From Chloroflexi bacterium 54-19 (GTDB lineage Bacteria; Chloroflexota; Chloroflexia; Chloroheliales; Chloroheliaceae), in assembly GCA_001898225.1 (NCBI GenBank), contig MKTJ01000047.1, positions 242,032-306,031 of the forward strand: a DNA stretch of 64,000 nt. The letters run 5' to 3'. Every line of letters begins with the position of its first letter. The stretch's first letter is position 1. The notes below the pieces were generated by a model. It was not told the origin of the DNA. It saw only the letters and a program-made list of their open reading frames with translations, and made no database searches. Below, piece after piece: positions 54,189 through 61,797 of the stretch. Position numbers and translations under genes: made by a program.

Positions 54189-55778
54189 TCAGGGGAGGGT
54201 TTGCAGCCGGACAAGACACTCTTTCAGGACTGTTTCCCAGCGGGCCAGGACTTCCGGTTCGTCCGGGGTTGGTGGTCGCAGGCTCAGTTCGGCCAGGCAC
54301 CCGCCCCGCCGGGAGCCACCTGTGGACCGGTCCACGGACCAGTCCGCAGGGCGTTCAAGCAGCCGCAATTGAGGTTCGGGAGCGGTACCGGGGAAAATAA
54401 TCACCCCCGTGGGCACTTCGAAATCGTTCATGTAAGCCAGCATCCGGTACATATCTTCCGGGTGGGCCCTGGTCAGGTCGCCGGGAGCGGTGCGGTATTT
54501 TACATCAAGAAAGATTCGTCCCCGCCCTGAAGCCGGGTCGGGTTCGAAACGAAGGTCGGGCCGGGCCGGTTGGGTCCTACCGCTGCTATACCAGCCACCT
54601 GGCGCGGCCTGGTTGTAAAAAAGGGTGGTCTTGCCGGACCGGAAAATGCCGCTCTGGCGGCCCTGTTCGCCCGGTGCGAAGGTCAGGCCGAGCGTGGCGG
54701 CAATTTCACAGGCGCACCACCACTCGTATATAACGCTTAACGGTTGGATTCCGGTGGCCTCGCCGCCTTCTTCCGGCAACCGGATGTAGCGCCGCAGGTA
54801 TTCCTCAAAAACTTCGACCAACCGGGCGTAGGCCGGGTTAAAACTCTCCCGGCAGTCCCGCGCAATACCGGGCCACTGTGCCGGGTCACGCGGGTTGAAC
54901 CCCTCGGCTGGCCGTTCGGCTGGATGCTCGGTCAGACGGGTCAGGACCGGTTGCAGGTGCTGTTGGATTTTTAAAAACTGCTCGAACCGCCCGGCATATT
55001 CTTTGAACTCGCCCGCTCCTTTTACCAACTGGCTTGACGCCTGTCCGGTGGTTTCGACCTGCCAGGCCAGTTTGCGGGTTTCGAAAATTAGCTCTTTGAG
55101 CCAGAAGACCAGCAACAGATTGGGCCGGGTCGCATAGTCGGCGGGAGCCTCGACCCAGTGATGTGTCAGGCCGGTTTCGGCGGGCGAGTTCAGCCATTCC
55201 TGTACGGTCGGGTTCCAGCGAATGTTGCCCCGGATAGTCCCTTCGTCCCGCCGCGGTTTTTCGATAACCCGGTAGTCTAGGCGCTGGCTCAGTCCACCGA
55301 GCAGCCCTTCTTCAAGGAGCAGGCGGCAGACCCCCCGCAGTTTCTGGGCGGTAAAGTCGAGGCTGGTATAAAGAAAGGTCCGGTCTGCCGGGCTATCGTC
55401 GTAGTCCAAAAGGATTGTGTTGGGAGTATCGAGTTGGGCCAGCAACCGGGGCAGACGCCGGTATTTGAGCCATTCCAGTTCGGACCGGCTGATTTTGCGG
55501 GGATAAACTTCCAGGGTGACGGTTGCCAGGGTCTGCCGTTTGTCGCGGACCTGAAAGGTCAGACGCCCGGCCAAATCCTGCACCTTGTACGACAATAAGA
55601 GGGTTGCGCCCGCTTCCAGGCCGAACCCGGCCCGCACTTTATCCCGGCCCACCGCTAACTCCAACCCGGTCAGGGCGGCTTCCCCCCGGTTCGAAAGGCG
55701 CAACTCTACCTCGGTTTCCTCCGCGACAGCCTGGACCGGTTGGCCGGAAAAATAGATTTCGAGGGTAAGCTTTGCCAT
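54189..55778 (-). CDS. DUF2357-like protein with a PD-(D/E)XK nuclease domain
   Basis: A 529-residue protein that looks like the DUF2357/PDDEXK_7 group. Residues 1-95 form a beta-sandwich-like part (TEVELRLSNRGEAALTGLELAV). The middle is helical. Residues about 410-440 hold RPDLRFEPD and, after about ten residues, IFLDVKYR: the D ... DxK of a PD-(D/E)XK nuclease core, followed by EDMYRMLAYM. Relatives often pair with McrB-like AAA+ GTPases in modification-dependent restriction systems, but here no ATPase gene adjoins. So it is either a solitary nuclease, a remnant or part of a split system. GTG/ATG choice: the ATG at 55778 is used. Confidence 0.7.
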   Translation of the reverse strand: MAKLTLEIYFSGQPVQAVAEETEVELRLSNRGEAALTGLELAVGRDKVRAGFGLEAGATLLLSYKVQDLAGRLTFQVRDKRQTLATVTLEVYPRKISRSELEWLKYRRLPRLLAQLDTPNTILLDYDDSPADRTFLYTSLDFTAQKLRGVCRLLLEEGLLGGLSQRLDYRVIEKPRRDEGTIRGNIRWNPTVQEWLNSPAETGLTHHWVEAPADYATRPNLLLVFWLKELIFETRKLAWQVETTGQASSQLVKGAGEFKEYAGRFEQFLKIQQHLQPVLTRLTEHPAERPAEGFNPRDPAQWPGIARDCRESFNPAYARLVEVFEEYLRRYIRLPEEGGEATGIQPLSVIYEWWCACEIAATLGLTFAPGEQGRQSGIFRSGKTTLFYNQAAPGGWYSSGRTQPARPDLRFEPDPASGRGRIFLDVKYRTAPGDLTRAHPEDMYRMLAYMNDFEVPTGVIIFPGTAPEPQLRLLERPADWSVDRSTGGSRRGGCLAELSLRPPTPDEPEVLARWETVLKECLVRLQTLP

Positions 55779-55814
55779 GCCTCAATTATAACATCCCTAG
55801 GTGAAGCTTCGAAG

Positions 55815-55865
55815 TATAAAAATCAAAACGCCACTGGCCGGAAATTTCATCCAAACAGTGGCGTT
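55815..55865 (-). terminator. Terminator after the flippase-like pair
   Basis: A perfect 10 bp AACGCCACTG/CAGTGGCGTT stem with a 19-base loop, followed on the minus strand by TTGATTTTTA. It lies 13 bases after the stop of the gene at 55878. Confidence 0.8.
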
Positions 55866-55877
55866 TAGCCGTAAAAT

Positions 55878-57008
55878 CTATTCTTTTGAGCTCAAACTCT
55901 TGACGGGGACCGCGGCGGTCTTGGCGTCGGTATGCGACTGTTTCAGGTTGAAGCCGGGCGAGGTGGCCGCACTAACGGTGCCGTTAAGTTTGGCCTCTTT
56001 CTTCTCGGAAATAGTATCCTTGCGGAGTTGGTCGGCTTCGCTGAAAGAGAAATGCTCTTTGACCCAGTAATAGAGGCCGAACAGCGTCACGGGCAGGTAG
56101 AGGGCGGCATGGAGCAGGATGATGTAGCTCAAGGCCACGCTTCCAACCCCGAAGATTTTCTGCAACACCAGCTTGGCGGCGGCGTCAAACGGCCCGACAT
56201 AGCCGGGGGTGGACGGCACCAGGGTCGCCAGGTTAGCAACAGCAAGAGTCATAAAGATGGCGGGAGCGCCCAGGTTCAGGTTGTTGAAAGCCAGCGCGAC
56301 CGACCAGAACATCCCGGCTTCAAAGATCCAGGCGATTACCGAGAGGCCGAAGACGATTAAGAGGTCTTTCCACTGGCGCAGCACTTGCAAACCGTCAATA
56401 AATGACTCGACCAGTCCCGCCACTTTCGGGCGAATCTTGCCAGGGACGAACCGCAGCCCAAAGTTTTCCAACCGCTTCATCCAGGTCCGGCTGTGCGCTA
56501 CCACGAAAAAGAGGATAATCCCGACTATAAAGACTATCGAGGCTACTTTTTCGATGCCCTGGATGTCCGAGCTTACCGTCACAAAGAGCGACGCTACAGC
56601 CAGGAAAAGCAACATGGTCAGGCCGTCCATGATGCGCTCGACCACGATGGTTGCAAGGGCGGCGGTCTTGCGGACCCCTTCGCGGCGGTCCAGCACGTAG
56701 GCCCGGACGACCTCACCCATGCGGACGGGCAAAACGTTGTTTGCCATGTAGCCGATGACTACCACCGGGAAAAGGCGCCGGGTAGGTACTTTCTGAATCG
56801 GGCCTAACAGGTAGTGCCAGCGCACCGCCCGGACGCCGACGCCGATGAAGTAGGAGACCAGTCCGGGAATTAGCCACCAGTAGTTGGCCTGGCCCAGCGA
56901 ATTCCCGATTTCATTAAAGTCTTGCCCGCTAAAGGCCAGGTATAGAAAGACCAGGCCGATAATTAATCCTAACCAGAACTTCCAGTTACTTTTCCGAATG
57001 AAACCCAT
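55878..57008 (-). CDS. UPF0104/LPG-synthase-TM flippase-like protein (copy 1)
   Basis: A 376-residue membrane protein with about eight helices and the family pattern VSYFIGVGVRAVRWHYLLGPI, YMANNVLPVRMGEVVRAYVL and PSTPGYVGPFDAAAKLVL. This domain occurs alone or as the flippase half of lysylphosphatidylglycerol synthase. Without a synthase half, the lone form probably moves or modifies lipids. GGAAGG precedes the ATG. It is a paralogue of the next gene, with a Lys/Ala-rich C-terminal tail of its own. Confidence 0.85.
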   Translation of the reverse strand: MGFIRKSNWKFWLGLIIGLVFLYLAFSGQDFNEIGNSLGQANYWWLIPGLVSYFIGVGVRAVRWHYLLGPIQKVPTRRLFPVVVIGYMANNVLPVRMGEVVRAYVLDRREGVRKTAALATIVVERIMDGLTMLLFLAVASLFVTVSSDIQGIEKVASIVFIVGIILFFVVAHSRTWMKRLENFGLRFVPGKIRPKVAGLVESFIDGLQVLRQWKDLLIVFGLSVIAWIFEAGMFWSVALAFNNLNLGAPAIFMTLAVANLATLVPSTPGYVGPFDAAAKLVLQKIFGVGSVALSYIILLHAALYLPVTLFGLYYWVKEHFSFSEADQLRKDTISEKKEAKLNGTVSAATSPGFNLKQSHTDAKTAAVPVKSLSSKE

Positions 57009-57123
57009 TGTTACCTTCCAGGGGTGGCTGTCCGGCTAACTCCTCCTGATAGCCGGATATTTTGAAAAACTCGATGTCTATTTAAACAAGACGTTACGGC
57101 AATTATAAAAGTTACCACCCGGT

Positions 57124-58242
57124 TTAGCTATCTGCCGCAGAATATGAAGTTTTCTGGGCATTTTCATTTTCCGGGTCTTCCAGGCCCAGGGTAGTGGCGG
57201 CTTCTTCGGTTTCGGCTTCCTGCTCCTGGTCCCCGGCCTTTTTATTCGCCCGCAAAGCCTTGAACGACATATTGCGGCGGGTGAAGAAGAAGAGGCCAAT
57301 CGCCGTAACCAGCACGTACTGGAAGGTGTTGGTGAGCAGGGCCAGGCTGAAAGCGGTCGCGCTGCCGACGGCATAAGCCCCCAACGCGACGGTCGCGGCG
57401 GCCTGGTAGACCCCAAAAAAGCCGGGTGCGCTCGGCACCATCGTGCCGAGGTTTACAAATACGAGCAGTAAGAGACCAGCCCCTACCAGTTCGAGCGGCC
57501 CCATAAGCTGGTCGATTTTGAAGGCTCGCAGCATCAGGTAATAGCTGCAACTTTCCATAGTCCAGACCAGGGCCGAGGTCCCCACGATGGCGAGAATACT
57601 CCGGCCATTTTTCAGGGCGTGCAGACCCAGCACAAAACTGGTCAATAAATTGTGGGCTTTTTTCTCAAGACCGTTGGGCAGTGGTTTCATCAGGAAGCTA
57701 ACCACCCGCAGGGCCAGTTTTTCCCGCACAATCAGGAAGACCAGGAACAAAATGGCAAAGAGGAAAATCGCGGTTGAGAAGACCTCGATAAACTCGGTCC
57801 AACCGGTCTGTTTGGGGGAGGGGAAGACCACCAGGGCTATGCCCATGAAAGCCACCAGCGTCAGGCCGTCGCAGACCCTTTCGAGGACGATAGTCGCCAG
57901 ACTAAGGCTTTTGCTAATTTTCTCCTGGGCGCCGAGCGTATAGGCCCGGACGAATTCGCCGATCCGGGCGGGCAGGAGGTTATTTGCCATGAAGCCAATC
58001 ATCATGACCGAGTAAGAGGAGCCATAAGAAACTTTTTTGGTGGGTTTGAGAATGATTTGCCAGCGCCAGGCTCGGACCAGGTAGGCCACAAATGTGATGG
58101 TGATTGCGGGAATGAGATAGAGGTAGTTGGCCTGTCCAAAGGCGGTGCCAACTTCATCAAATTTTACATTGAGCAGGACAATTACAAGAAAAAAGAGGGT
58201 TAAGCCGAAGCCGAGCAACTGCTTACCCAGCGATTTGAACAA
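57124..58242 (-). CDS. UPF0104/LPG-synthase-TM flippase-like protein (copy 2)
   Basis: A 372-residue paralogue of copy 1: FVAYLVRAWRWQIILKPTKKV, FMANNLLPARIGEFVRAYTLG, VLERVCDGLTLVAFMG and PSAPGFFGVYQAAATVAL. About eight helices and an acidic tail (EAETEEAATTLGLED). The two genes lie in tandem 115 bases apart in one direction, a probable operon that ends at 55815. The short linker 57009-57123 contains no gene. Confidence 0.85.
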   Translation of the reverse strand: MFKSLGKQLLGFGLTLFFLVIVLLNVKFDEVGTAFGQANYLYLIPAITITFVAYLVRAWRWQIILKPTKKVSYGSSYSVMMIGFMANNLLPARIGEFVRAYTLGAQEKISKSLSLATIVLERVCDGLTLVAFMGIALVVFPSPKQTGWTEFIEVFSTAIFLFAILFLVFLIVREKLALRVVSFLMKPLPNGLEKKAHNLLTSFVLGLHALKNGRSILAIVGTSALVWTMESCSYYLMLRAFKIDQLMGPLELVGAGLLLLVFVNLGTMVPSAPGFFGVYQAAATVALGAYAVGSATAFSLALLTNTFQYVLVTAIGLFFFTRRNMSFKALRANKKAGDQEQEAETEEAATTLGLEDPENENAQKTSYSAADS

Positions 58243-58357
58243 ATTAGTACCTCGCCTTTAAGCCTTGTTTAAAACAACTTATTGATTATATCCCAACCTT
58301 TTATACCTTGCAAATTTGAATCTAAAAGTACCCCGGTGGAGTGCAAAGTTTTTAGTT

Positions 58358-58463
58358 TTTAGGGTTCAGTGTTTAGCTTTGGGCACACCTACAGTTGCCC
58401 CTTTAGGCGTGAGCGGAATTAAGAAGTCCCTATTACTAAACTCTAAAACTGAACGCTAAACAC
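58358..58463. repeat. Imperfect inverted repeat of the GTTCAG/TTTAG type
   Basis: TTTAGGGTTCAGTGTTTAG at 58358-58376 and CTCTAAAACTGAACGCTAAACAC at 58441-58463 are imperfect inverted copies about 65 bases apart. The sequence resembles the CGTTCAACGTTTAACG motif of other gaps. The gap 58243-58626 otherwise holds only the promoter below. Confidence 0.45.
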
Positions 58464-58516
58464 TTAGCCGTTGTCCGGTTTTAATCAGAGACCTTAATTA
58501 AGGAAAGAAGCTGACG

Positions 58517-58525
58517 TGATATAAT
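58517..58525 (+). promoter_or_regulatory. Extended -10 promoter
   Basis: TGATATAAT is a perfect extended -10 element, with only a weak TTAAGG about 16 bases before. It would give the next gene a leader of about 95 bases. Confidence 0.5.
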
Positions 58526-58626
58526 ATTTGGAGAAATTTTTATTACTACGCTGGTTTGCTGATGGCAAAACGGTCTACAATCTTTAGAATTTCTAACCAC
58601 AGTTATTTAACAATGGAGAAAACAGC

Positions 58627-58944
58627 GTGACTTTTACGTTAGTTGGGTTGATTGGATACCTGGTGCTGGGTCTGATTGGCGGAACCGTGACCGAGCAGGT
58701 TGCCAAGCGCAAATTCTGGCCGCCGCTTGGCTGGCTGGGTGCTATCCTGGTAGCTTTCGGCGGGGCCATTATCGGGGCCTGGGTGGGTTACCTGCTCGGT
58801 TTAACCGAGCCCGGTTTTGAAAAGTTACCGATTATTCCGGCTATTATCGGCCTGATAATCTTCATGATTCCCTGGTTTATAGTGCGGGGCGGCTATACCA
58901 GTTATGGCAAGGAGCGCACCTGGCAACGCAAATACCGGCGGTAG
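58627..58944 (+). CDS. Small Gly-rich membrane protein (GlsB/YeaQ-like)
   Basis: A 105-residue protein with three helices rich in Gly (TLVGLIGYLVLGLIGGTVTEQV, LGWLGAILVAFGGAIIGAWVGYLLG, IPAIIGLIIFMIPWF), like the transglycosylase-associated/GlsB group but with a larger basic end. GTG start, GGAG nine bases upstream. Stress-linked in relatives; role here unknown. It stands first of a plus-strand run. Confidence 0.7.
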   Translation: MTFTLVGLIGYLVLGLIGGTVTEQVAKRKFWPPLGWLGAILVAFGGAIIGAWVGYLLGLTEPGFEKLPIIPAIIGLIIFMIPWFIVRGGYTSYGKERTWQRKYRR

Positions 58945-58974
58945 TCTCTAACTTCTAAATCTAAAAGGGCAAAG

Positions 58975-59619
58975 ATGAACTTTAAAGAACTCTACGACAT
59001 AAGCGTGAGCTTACGGCCCGGTCTGGCGGTTTGGCCCGGTGACCCCTCCCTCGAACTTGAAAAAATCGGCACTATTAGCGGCGGTGGCGTTGCCAACATT
59101 ACCAAAATCCTGGCAAGCGCCCATACCGGCACCCACATGGATGCCCCGGTCCATTTCATTGACGGCGCGACCGGGATTGACCAGTTTTCGCTCGATGCCC
59201 TGGTCGGCACGGTCTACGTCCTCGACTTTACCCACCTGGACCATCACATCGGCGCGGCTGACCTGGATGCTTCCGGTCTGCCTGCCGGGGCCGAACGAGT
59301 GCTGTTCAAGACGACTAACTCGGCTATCTGGGACGACCCCAGCGAGTTTCACACCGATTATATCGCCCTGGCCCCGGACGGCGCCCAGTGGTTGGTGGAC
59401 CGGGGTATCAAGCTGGTGGGCAACGATTATCTCTCGATTGAGCAGTTCGAACCGTCCCGGCCCGACACCCACTATACCCTGCTCGGTAAAAAGGTCGTGG
59501 TGGTCGAAGGGGTCGATTTGCGCGGCATTGAGCCGGGCGAATATACCATCTTTGCCCTGCCCATCAAAATCAAGGATGCCGATGGCGCACCCGCCCGTGT
59601 CCTGTTGGGTCGGAACTAG
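58975..59619 (+). CDS. Cyclase-family metal hydrolase (KynB-like)
   Basis: A 214-residue protein with the family signature HTGTHMDAPVHF: H50, H54, D56 and H60 are the usual metal ligands. Family members include kynurenine formamidase and isatin hydrolase. SLRPGLAVWPGD at the start and LIKVVVVEGVDLRGIEPGEY-like strands at the end agree. No tryptophan-breakdown genes adjoin, so the substrate is left open. AAAGGGC precedes the ATG. Confidence 0.9.
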   Translation: MNFKELYDISVSLRPGLAVWPGDPSLELEKIGTISGGGVANITKILASAHTGTHMDAPVHFIDGATGIDQFSLDALVGTVYVLDFTHLDHHIGAADLDASGLPAGAERVLFKTTNSAIWDDPSEFHTDYIALAPDGAQWLVDRGIKLVGNDYLSIEQFEPSRPDTHYTLLGKKVVVVEGVDLRGIEPGEYTIFALPIKIKDADGAPARVLLGRN

Positions 59620-59652
59620 CTTTGAAGTGTTTAACTGGAAGGATTACTCGCG

Positions 59653-59934
59653 GTGGATGAAGGCTTTGTGCTGGATTTTATTATTGTCCTGGTGGCCCTG
59701 GCGATTTTGCTGACAACTCTCTGGAATGTCTTTGCTAAACGCGAAAAGCCTTCCTATGACGTTATCTTTTTCAGCCTGGCCCTGGTAGTTTTTGGAGCGG
59801 CCAGCCTCCTGGCTTCCACCGGTGTCCTGCCGTCCTCGTTTCTACCGTTTATAGCGATTCCGTTGGTTGTGGCCGCCCTGGTTTATGGCTTCTTCTATAT
59901 GAAGCGCCGGGCTACCAACCGGGATAATTTGTAA
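59653..59934 (+). CDS. Small three-helix membrane protein, EKPSYD family (copy 1)
   Basis: A 93-residue protein with three helices and the cytoplasmic-loop motif KREKPSYDVIF after the first. It shares this motif and layout with the next gene, so they are paralogues. GTG start with GGAAGGA ten bases upstream. I do not recognise the family. Confidence 0.65.
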   Translation: MDEGFVLDFIIVLVALAILLTTLWNVFAKREKPSYDVIFFSLALVVFGAASLLASTGVLPSSFLPFIAIPLVVAALVYGFFYMKRRATNRDNL

Positions 59935-60000
59935 GTTCCGGCCCGGACCAGGCCGGCAAGGCATAACCCGGTTTTAGAAGTTCTGAGAAGGTAGATTGCC

Positions 60001-60279
60001 ATGAATCAGCTAGCGCTGTTTTATCTGGTAGTGGCTGTAGTTTTTTCCGCGTTTTTGTCGATTTACCTGTGGCGAGCTTTCATCAAACATGAAAAGCCTT
60101 CTTATGACCGTATTTTTATGAACGGCTGGTTTTTGCTTTCTTGTATTGGTCACATCCTCGATAACCTTTCAATCTTGCCGAAAGGTTGGACACCGTATAT
60201 AGCCTTTGTGATGCTAATGGTAATGGTTGGTTATGGTCTTGTCTTGGTAAGTCGTATGACGGCCAAAAGGACCAGTTGA
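60001..60279 (+). CDS. Small three-helix membrane protein, EKPSYD family (copy 2)
   Basis: A 92-residue paralogue of copy 1 with KHEKPSYDRIF in the same place, helix order and C-terminal basic end, but otherwise diverged (little identity outside the motif). The ATG follows AGAAGGT. An operon with copy 1 and the OsmC gene is likely. Function unknown. Confidence 0.7.
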   Translation: MNQLALFYLVVAVVFSAFLSIYLWRAFIKHEKPSYDRIFMNGWFLLSCIGHILDNLSILPKGWTPYIAFVMLMVMVGYGLVLVSRMTAKRTS

Positions 60280-60338
60280 TAAAGAACGATTACATTGAGA
60301 ATTTTAAAAGACATTAAGAAGAAAGAGAGATAAGAAAA

Positions 60339-60785
60339 ATGAAGGAACTTAATTTAGACTGGAACCCCAGCAGCGCTTTCCTGTTTGAGGCCGAAGGCGA
60401 TAACGGCAAGAAAATGCAGATGGACGCCACCGTGGCCGGAGGCGGGGAAGGCAAGGCTTTTAGCCCCAAGCAGATGTTGATGTTTTCACTCGCCGGTTGC
60501 ACCGGGATTGATGTCCTGGGTATCCTGCGGAAGATGCGCCAGGAAGTAACCGGCTACCGGCTCGTTATCAAGGGCTGGGAGGAGGCCGAACTGCCTAAAG
60601 CCTTTACCAAAATGGTGGTCGAGCATGTCGTGACCGGGCCGAACGTCACTCAAGAGGCGGTAGACCGGGCCGTCAAACTTTCCCATGAGAAATATTGCGG
60701 GGTTTCGGCCAGCCTGGAAAACCCGGTCGAAGTCGAGATGTTCGGCACCATCGTCAAAACCGAAGCCCTGGCCGAAACCAAGTAG
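60339..60785 (+). CDS. OsmC-family peroxiredoxin-like protein
   Basis: A 148-residue protein with the two conserved cysteines of OsmC/Ohr proteins: Cys54 in SLAGCTGID and Cys120 in HEKYCGVSASL. It would reduce organic peroxides with a thiol partner, in the cytoplasm. SPKQMLMFSLAGC and KYCGVSA follow the family pattern. AAGAGAGA lies upstream of the ATG. OsmC versus Ohr is not decidable here. Confidence 0.88.
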   Translation: MKELNLDWNPSSAFLFEAEGDNGKKMQMDATVAGGGEGKAFSPKQMLMFSLAGCTGIDVLGILRKMRQEVTGYRLVIKGWEEAELPKAFTKMVVEHVVTGPNVTQEAVDRAVKLSHEKYCGVSASLENPVEVEMFGTIVKTEALAETK

Positions 60786-60818
60786 GTATAACCTGTAAGT
60801 TGTAAAGGAGCTTGAATT

Positions 60819-61286
60819 ATGGAGTCTTCAACGCCGCAGACCACCATCCAGGACCGCTTGCGCTGGCGGATTACCCCCGAACTTTACGAGAAAATCCGGG
60901 CTCTCTGGATTAGCCACTCTGTTTCGGAAGACCAGCGCAATCTCCAGGGACTGATTGATACCCTGACCGAAGATTGTGTCTACGAGGTTGTCGGGACCGA
61001 CCAGCGCTGGGAAGGCCACGCCGGGGCCCGGCAGTTTTACACCTCGTTCCTGGGGGCCTTCCCCGATATTGACTTCAAGATGACCGATATTGCTATCGGG
61101 CCGCAGGGAGTTTTCGAGGTCGCCAATGTCAGCGGTACCCACAAAGGCGAATGGGCCGGGCAAGCGCCAAGCGGCCAGCGGGTCAACTTCCAGGTTATAA
61201 TCTTCTTTCCCTGGAACCCCCAGGTCGAGAAATTCAGTGGTGAGAAAATCTGGGTCACAGGCGGCGACCTGATGCCCAATCGTTAG
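60819..61286 (+). CDS. SnoaL/NTF2-like protein
   Basis: A 155-residue alpha+beta cone-fold protein: a helix-rich start, LIDTLTEDCVYEVVGTDQRWEGHAGARQFYTSFLGAFPDIDFKMTD, then the beta sheet (VSGTHKGEWAGQAPSGQRVNFQVIIFF). Such domains act as cyclases, isomerases or binding proteins. No partner hints at the substrate. A shared terminator follows. Confidence 0.8.
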   Translation: MESSTPQTTIQDRLRWRITPELYEKIRALWISHSVSEDQRNLQGLIDTLTEDCVYEVVGTDQRWEGHAGARQFYTSFLGAFPDIDFKMTDIAIGPQGVFEVANVSGTHKGEWAGQAPSGQRVNFQVIIFFPWNPQVEKFSGEKIWVTGGDLMPNR

Positions 61287-61300
61287 TTTATCCATTTAAT

Positions 61301-61334
61301 AAAAAATACCCTGGTTTTTGCCGGGGTATTTTTA
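61301..61334. terminator. Bidirectional terminator between convergent genes
   Basis: AATACCCTGG/CCGGGGTATT stem with a TTTTTG loop between A- and T-runs. It closes the SnoaL-like gene and, on the other strand, the gene at 61342. Confidence 0.85.
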
Positions 61335-61341
61335 TTAAAAG

Positions 61342-61797
61342 TTAAATTTTAGAAAAAATCTCGCCGCCGTTGAAGCGCCAGCCGGGAAAAATTACCCGGA
61401 GCGGGCCGAACAACCACCAGTTGGTCCAGAACCAGACCGTGCCGTAGTGAAAAAAGAACCGCCAGAAGTCGCCATCCCCGAATTTTACTCCCGGCAGCCA
61501 GTTCAGTTGAAACAGGACATAGACCACCACGCCTTCGAGTAGGGTTACCCCGAACTGGTAGGCCAGGGGCCAATCGCCATCCCAGCGAAAGCTTTGCAAA
61601 AACATGTACAGCGCATCCCAGGCGATACCCAGCACATTCACGTACAACAGGATGAGCAATAATTTCCAGGCGTCCGGGGCGTGTCCGCCGATACCGATTG
61701 GCCCGAAGATTAGCATGTAAAAGAGGGTAATAATCAGGCCCACCGTCCAGAGCAAGAATGTCCGCGATTGCCAGCGTCCCCACAAAGTCGGTGTCAT
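61342..61797 (-). CDS. Small integral membrane protein of the FHA operon
   Basis: A 151-residue protein with four helices (FLLWTVGLIITLFYMLIFGP, LLLILLYVNVLGIAWDALY, FGVTLLEGVVVYVLFQL, FWTNWWLFGPLRVIFPGW) and a Trp/Phe-rich end. The start at 61797 is preceded by AAAGG seven bases upstream and overlaps the stop codon of the oxidoreductase gene by four bases, so the two are coupled. I do not recognise the family. Confidence 0.7.
   Translation of the reverse strand: MTPTLWGRWQSRTFLLWTVGLIITLFYMLIFGPIGIGGHAPDAWKLLLILLYVNVLGIAWDALYMFLQSFRWDGDWPLAYQFGVTLLEGVVVYVLFQLNWLPGVKFGDGDFWRFFFHYGTVWFWTNWWLFGPLRVIFPGWRFNGGEIFSKI

Noticed and set aside
60828-61295. 155-codon frame opposite the SnoaL-like gene
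   Set aside because: Perfect antisense shadow of a recognisable protein; the plus-strand product has clear domain motifs.
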